Assembly: GCA_001970855.1 (NCBI GenBank)
Contig: LSSN01005164.1
Coordinates: 1-42,069, forward strand
Source: Smittium culicis
Taxonomy: Eukaryota > Kickxellomycota > Harpellomycetes > Harpellales > Legeriomycetaceae
DNA length: 42,069 bases
Direction: 5' to 3'
In this document: one piece after another, positions 37,631-42,069 of the stretch
How positions within the stretch are numbered: the first letter of the stretch is position 1
Layout: every line of letters starts with the position of its first letter
Made by a program: the position numbers and the translations under genes
The notes under the pieces: model-generated
The model's input: only the letters and a program-made list of their open reading frames with translations
What the model was told of the DNA's origin: nothing
Databases searched by the model: none

Positions 37631-40016
37631 CTATTCATTTTTAGTATGAGGCTTGAGAATATATTCTGCCAAAAACTTGAGAGCACTAGAAATGTTTTCT
37701 TTCGAAAGTAGCAGGTTTGCGTTATCATCATAATATGCAGTTTTGCCCCTTGAATCTAAAACAATATTACCTGCGACATTAGATTTTTTTACCTTTACTT
37801 TTTTAGATAACTCATTGTTTTCTTTTTTGATGGTAGAATCTACACTTCTGGCTATAGTTGAATTGGAATCCTTATTTTCATTTAACAGAAAATCCACCAA
37901 AATTCTTGCGTTTTCTATTTGAAGCTGAAATATACTTTGGTCTTTAAGCTCTAAAATATGGCATTCGGGGTCTAGTGGTATCAAAAATAAGTAAAAATAA
38001 TACAAATTATCAATGGATGAATCCAGGTAATAAAAAATAAATAATAAAGTATGCACCTTTATTATTATTGTCTGATATACTTAATATCTCCTTCTCCAAG
38101 TGCAAAGATACCCATTCACAAAAAGTGAGAAAGTATGGAAATCTGTAAGTTTCACTAATTTTCAATTTTTTCTCCATTTTAAATACTTTTACATGCATGT
38201 TCATTGTTTCCAAACAGATAAAGTTTCCTCCAATTACGATTGAGTCTTCTTTGGTGGTTACAGAATGAATCCAACCTGCAGGCATTATCAGTGTATTCCC
38301 GGCAGTAATTTCAATCCGACATACGCCAGTATCAATATTGTCAGACAGTATATTCAGGTATTGGTATTCAGATAAACTCCACTGTTCAAACTTGGCAAGA
38401 TTTTTTTTAGTAGGAGGAATTAAGTAAAATATTTTGGTTCCTGAGACTATGTGATAATATACCTAAAATGAAATTTTACAAATTAATTTTTACTTTGAAG
38501 GATAAAAATAAATATTTTGTATTCGTATAAGGGGCAAAATATAGAGAATATAGAGAATATAGGAATATAATTTTAGTTTACCCATGTTGCGCTAAAATCA
38601 ATGTGACTAAAGTAATTAATTATTTTTAGTAAATTATAAAGGCAAAAAAGAAATGAGATAAATAATAATTTAATGGTGATTACAAGTCAGTGTAGCAATC
38701 TTTTGGACTCATTAAACAATATGTTTGAATCTTAGGATATTGAACGTTTTCATTTATAGATTTTATAGGCCAACATTTAGTTACTAGATCCATTTCACTA
38801 AAGATAATTCAGATTTTATTTAAAAATATTAAAAAGATAATTACACAATATTATATAAAATGCTCTAATATTAAGGACTTATCTTACTCTACAAGCTTGG
38901 GTCGCTTTATCTTATCTCCTAGCTCTGTATGACTAATCTCCAAGCTTATCACATTATAAATACGTTTCTTTTTAGGAGCATCGAAATATTTAGCCCATTT
39001 CCCCATATTCCACTGACCAGATTCTTCTTGAGATAGAATATCTATATTTTAAAAATATTTATTAATCTTAAAATCGATAAACTAATAGTAGTTGATAGCA
39101 TATAAAAAGTAATAGTACCTATTACATTGACTTTAGTATTTTTTCCTAAAAAAAAAAAAGATAGAGATATTAAGAAATGAAGCTTCTATTCAAATAAAGT
39201 CAAAAGTTATTCACTATAATTTTTGCTGTTGGAAACAAGTATGATATTTTGATAATTAGGACGCTATTATTTTAATGGAAATTATTATCATAAATCTGAT
39301 TTAAAAGCTCATTATCCATAAAATTTGATATATAATTTCCATCATAGTTCAATGTTTTGAAGAAAAAATATTTTGATAATATATTTCTGAAATTTATTGT
39401 ATCGATATAAAATGCAATAAAATGTACCTATTAAATTTGAAATCTCAGTTACGCTGGTCAAGCTTCCAGGAATCTCCATTCCTAAGCCATCTGTGGTTTC
39501 AAAGATAACAGGTCTGAGATATTCGTGGGAGCTAATTATAGACCATAGCTTATCCTTCGTCACGCCAGTACCATTCTGCAACCGAACTGCAACATCAAGA
39601 TTATACGTTTTTTTTTCGAGTTTTTCTATTATATCCGCATATATGCTATATCCACCATCATTTAAGGCTTTGTAATTAATGTTAAATGGTGTTCTGGGCG
39701 ATTTTCTTTTGTTACCTAGTAATTCGTATCGAAATAAATTGACAAGATTTTTTATTAGATAGTAAAATGCTAAAATAGATATACCATTATTGATACTGTT
39801 TATGCAATCAGAGCATTTTCGGATTTTATTTAATTTTGAAACAGATTGAGAAACTAATAAGCAACCTTCGTGAAACCAATCTGAGCACGAATCACAATGA
39901 ATCCATTTATCAATTGAAAAATCAGCTGCACCTATTTTTTTTATTCTTGAGTGTTTAGAACTGTTGCATATAGCACAGATGAGATTCGACCTCTCAATAT
40001 CAACTTTTCTCTTCAT
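37631..40016 (-). CDS. JHD1: JmjC histone lysine demethylase, PHD + JmjC (Jhd1/KDM2-like)
   Basis: Seven exons, all in frame: 40016-39428, 39145-39119, 39041-38888, 38797-38684, 38606-38582, 38462-38057 and 37971-37631 (551 aa). The N-terminus is a C4HC3 PHD finger: C14, C17, C41, C44, H49, C52, C68, C71. The JmjC domain follows: LGMEIPGSLTSVTEISNLIG, YNVISLEISHTELGDK, YCLMSPKDCYTDFHID, YLIPPT and MPAGWIHSV. Fe(II) ligands H296, D298 and H369 and 2-oxoglutarate contacts T293 and K313 are all present, so activity is plausible. Family members demethylate H3K36me1/2 in the nucleus using 2-oxoglutarate and O2. Two exons are only 27 and 25 nt; the 25-nt one carries the HxD motif. A further 69-nt in-frame intron (39784-39716) is likely between PHD and JmjC, which would shorten the protein by 23 residues. 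The last intron has two in-frame acceptors 21 nt apart. Numbering ignores the optional intron. Family call is firm; exact exon edges are hand-made. Confidence 0.88.
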
Positions 40017-40259
40017 TTTTGTGATAATAGCTTTTAGCAGTATATTTTCGCCTTTTTTAAATTAATCTAAAAAACATTCTACATTTATTCAGGGGATGAC
40101 TTTAATTTAAGGCTCGAGTATTCTTGATTCGATTATCCTTTTTATTCAGATTTTCAATTTGCTAAAAATTATAAATACGCCAATAATTATTAATAGTTTC
40201 AATACTCCTATTTTAAAATTTACCGCAAATGTATGAAACGTAGTTGGCTAGATAGACCC

Positions 40260-40340
40260 TAAACCATTTCCAGTTCGACAGTCTTTGAAAAAATGAATTA
40301 ATTGATTCATTTATAAATTAAAACTAAAAATTTTCCTTAA
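40260..40340 (-). mobile_element. Partial degenerate MITE (reverse)
   Basis: CAGTTCGACAGTCTTTGAAA followed by ATTAATTGATTCATTTATAA resembles the reverse-strand right end of the 189-bp family (CGTCCAACACTCTTTAAAA, TTTATTGATTCGTTTATGA). The remainder cannot be followed. Weak evidence. Confidence 0.3.
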
Positions 40341-40373
40341 ACCAATGCCCAGTGGGTATGGATCTGCTAGAGC

Positions 40374-40391
40374 GGCGGGTGGAGGGGGGGG
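40374..40391 (+). other. G-rich tract, possible G-quadruplex
   Basis: Runs of 2, 3, 2 and 8 guanines occur within 18 bases, in DNA that is otherwise very AT-rich. A two-tetrad or mixed G-quadruplex is possible. It lies ~360 bp upstream of the Jhd1-like start codon. A sequencing or assembly artefact is also possible. Confidence 0.5.
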
Positions 40392-40477
40392 ACGGCAGAA
40401 AAAATATTTTTCTATTATTTGTTCAACTTTTTAATTATTTTTTAATAGTTTTTTTTATACTTTATAATTGTGTTTAA

Positions 40478-40666
40478 CCCTTTCACGGGCGGTGGACTAT
40501 TTTTGGACTACATAATATAGCTAACAGCGTTCAATTAAAAGACATTAATTGCGTATCTTTAAGAAATATTGGTACATTGTAAAATAACAACTAATAATAG
40601 ATTTGCATATAAATCATAAACGAATCTTTAATTTGGATCTTTTAAAGAGTGTTGGGTGGGAAAGGG
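40478..40666 (+). mobile_element. TTAA-flanked 189-bp MITE, copy 12 (forward)
   Basis: TTAA is intact at 40474-40477 and 40667-40670. The element begins CCCTTTCACGGGCGGTGG and ends GGGTGGGAAAGGG, 189 bp. It keeps all family landmarks and is one of the best-preserved copies, suitable as a reference. Confidence 0.87.
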
Positions 40667-40719
40667 TTAATAAACTCTCAGAAAAAAAAGCACTAAAATT
40701 GTTAATTACTTCTATTTTA

Positions 40720-41235
40720 AACAGACAATATGTAGTGAGCCTCACAGTGTAACCATTATCGATGCTTTGTCGTGCTTTAGGGGCTTAAGTAGTGTACTTT
40801 TTAAAGTGCGTTATACTAAAATTCGAGGTAGCTTTAAAATATCCATGATTGATGATATTGAGGGCAGCGATAAGATATTCGGAGGATAGCGACTCCAGAG
40901 GAGGACCATCTAGAAACAGGGGGAACTGATCCGTTCGGCACGCTCTGGTGCAATCTCTATGCACAAGCCTAGAGTTCGACAGCAACATGTATCCCAGCTG
41001 TTTAGCAGCTTAACTTAGGAGAGCCAGATCAATCATTACAACATTTAGGTAGGAGTCTATTTTTAATTAATCCTGTTGCATGTAGGCTCTAACTAGGAGC
41101 TCATTGGTTTCAGCGAACTCGATTTTATTGGAGCGAACTTGATTCGTTGACTAATTGTATCTTCAGTCATCCAGTCTACTTGAAGTGACGCCAGGCTGGA
41201 TCTTTCGGTAGATCGTCAGAGGAATTTATTTGGAT
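40720..41235. other. Anomalously GC-rich ~0.5-kb block
   Basis: G+C rises to roughly 45% by eye with few homopolymers, then falls back sharply. A minus-strand 67-codon frame (40988-40785) and a plus-strand frame through 41000-41230 broken by a few stops both have non-AT-biased residues. This suggests a fragment of a decayed coding element or recent foreign DNA. No family, rRNA or tRNA was recognised. Confidence 0.45.
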
Positions 41236-41244
41236 TAAAATATT

Positions 41245-41415
41245 AGTTTTTTTATCTCTTGTATCAAATTGAATATTTTTTTAGTTTAGTTTTACGCATA
41301 GCTTCTATTATTGTTTTTACCAATAAAATTCGAGAATTTAAAAGAAAAAAACTATCATTTTTGTACTAAGTTAGCTATATTTGGTAGGCAAAAAAAAGCT
41401 ACAACCTGTGAGAGA
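41245..41415 (-). mobile_element. Degenerate MITE copy (reverse)
   Basis: Near the right end, TTAGCTATATTTGGTAGGCA, then AAGCTACAACCTGTGAGAGA matches the reverse consensus (GCTATATTTGGTAGATCAAA, GTCTACCGCCCGTGAAAGG). Upstream, TTTTTACCAATA and ATTCGAGAATTTAA also fit. Boundaries are approximate. Confidence 0.45.
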
Positions 41416-41916
41416 GTTGATGATTTTTTTATTGTTCCCCAAGTAAAATCTTGGAGCTTTATATTTCCAAAAGTACAGCCCTTTTAAAATAAAATTTTCC
41501 ATTGGTTTGCTCAAGAATTATTTGAGTTTCTACTTGGTGATAAGTTTAATAAGTCCGATATTTAATTAAGCCTCAGGATTAAATTATTAATAGCCAGGTC
41601 TTGAATGAAGGAAGCACATTATAATCTAGAGTTATAGTGTAAATAATTTCATAAGCTGTTACATCGCAATAATATAAAAGCTTTAATTTATTCAATAAAT
41701 TAGTATTTAGAAACATAAATTACTTTTCGATTTAACCAATTCATTAATAATACATAAATTATCGTTCAAAAAAAATAAACTGTAAAAATGTTAACTATGA
41801 ACAGAATCATGATAATGAAACTTGATTAATTATTTTTGACAGACATAAAATAGTTTATGACTCATAAAAGCCTCAATAATGAATTTAATCTGTTGAAAAT
41901 ATATACATCGTTATTA

Positions 41917-42069
<153 letters not shown>

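Noticed and set aside
7719..40666. MITE copies as structured RNA genes or tRNA-derived SINEs
   Set aside because: No A/B box, poly(A) tail or tRNA-like region is seen, whereas TTAA flanks and inverted CCC/GGG ends fit a DNA element.
40785..40988. 67-codon minus-strand gene in the GC-rich block
   Set aside because: It has an ATG but no recognised domain, no splice partners, and the block is open in other broken frames too.

Overview
This window is nuclear DNA from a eukaryote, most likely an AT-rich, probably early-diverging fungus. The evidence is spliceosomal introns (13 to 14 proposed, about 70-150 nt, GT...YAG), standard stop codons, a beta-adaptin with no appendage domain, a Jhd1/KDM2-type PHD-JmjC demethylase and a fungal Gfd2/YDR514C-like DEDDh exonuclease domain. 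No organelle, bacterial or phage signature is visible. I cannot fix the genus; Zoopagomycota such as Harpellales, or another AT-rich lineage, would fit. The right end stops inside a long (ATT)n microsatellite, so it is probably a contig end.

Layout. (1) 1-9.4 kb carries genes. A five-exon DEDDh exonuclease-like gene (992-3824, +) converges on a three-exon beta-adaptin gene (4406-6572, -). A small two-exon membrane-protein gene follows (8948-9443, +). (2) 9.4-30.9 kb is a gene desert of about 21 kb. It holds many copies of a roughly 189-bp TTAA-flanked element with CCC...GGG ends (piggyBac-type MITE signature), one 93-bp element with perfect terminal inverted repeats of a second TTAA family, and a 4.4-kb block of higher G+C (14.4-18.9 kb) that looks like a decayed mobile element. 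(3) 30.9-40.0 kb has genes again: an intronless 1469-aa disordered protein with C-terminal leucine-rich repeats (30872-35281, +) converging on a seven- or eight-exon Jhd1/KDM2-like gene (37631-40016, -). Between them lies a MITE copy interrupted by about 0.5 kb carrying a repeated CTCTTTGTAAT motif. (4) 40.0-42.07 kb has more MITE copies, a G-rich tract, an anomalously GC-rich 0.5-kb block and the terminal (ATT)n tract.

The genes do not form a pathway or operon. They are ordinary unlinked fungal genes for RNA/DNA processing, vesicle coats and histone demethylation, plus unknowns. The most distinctive content is the mobile-element landscape: a family of near-constant-length non-autonomous elements seen as intact, inverted-pair, nested and interrupted copies, all in intergenic DNA. 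All gene models with introns were spliced by hand from reading-frame continuity and family motifs, without transcript evidence.
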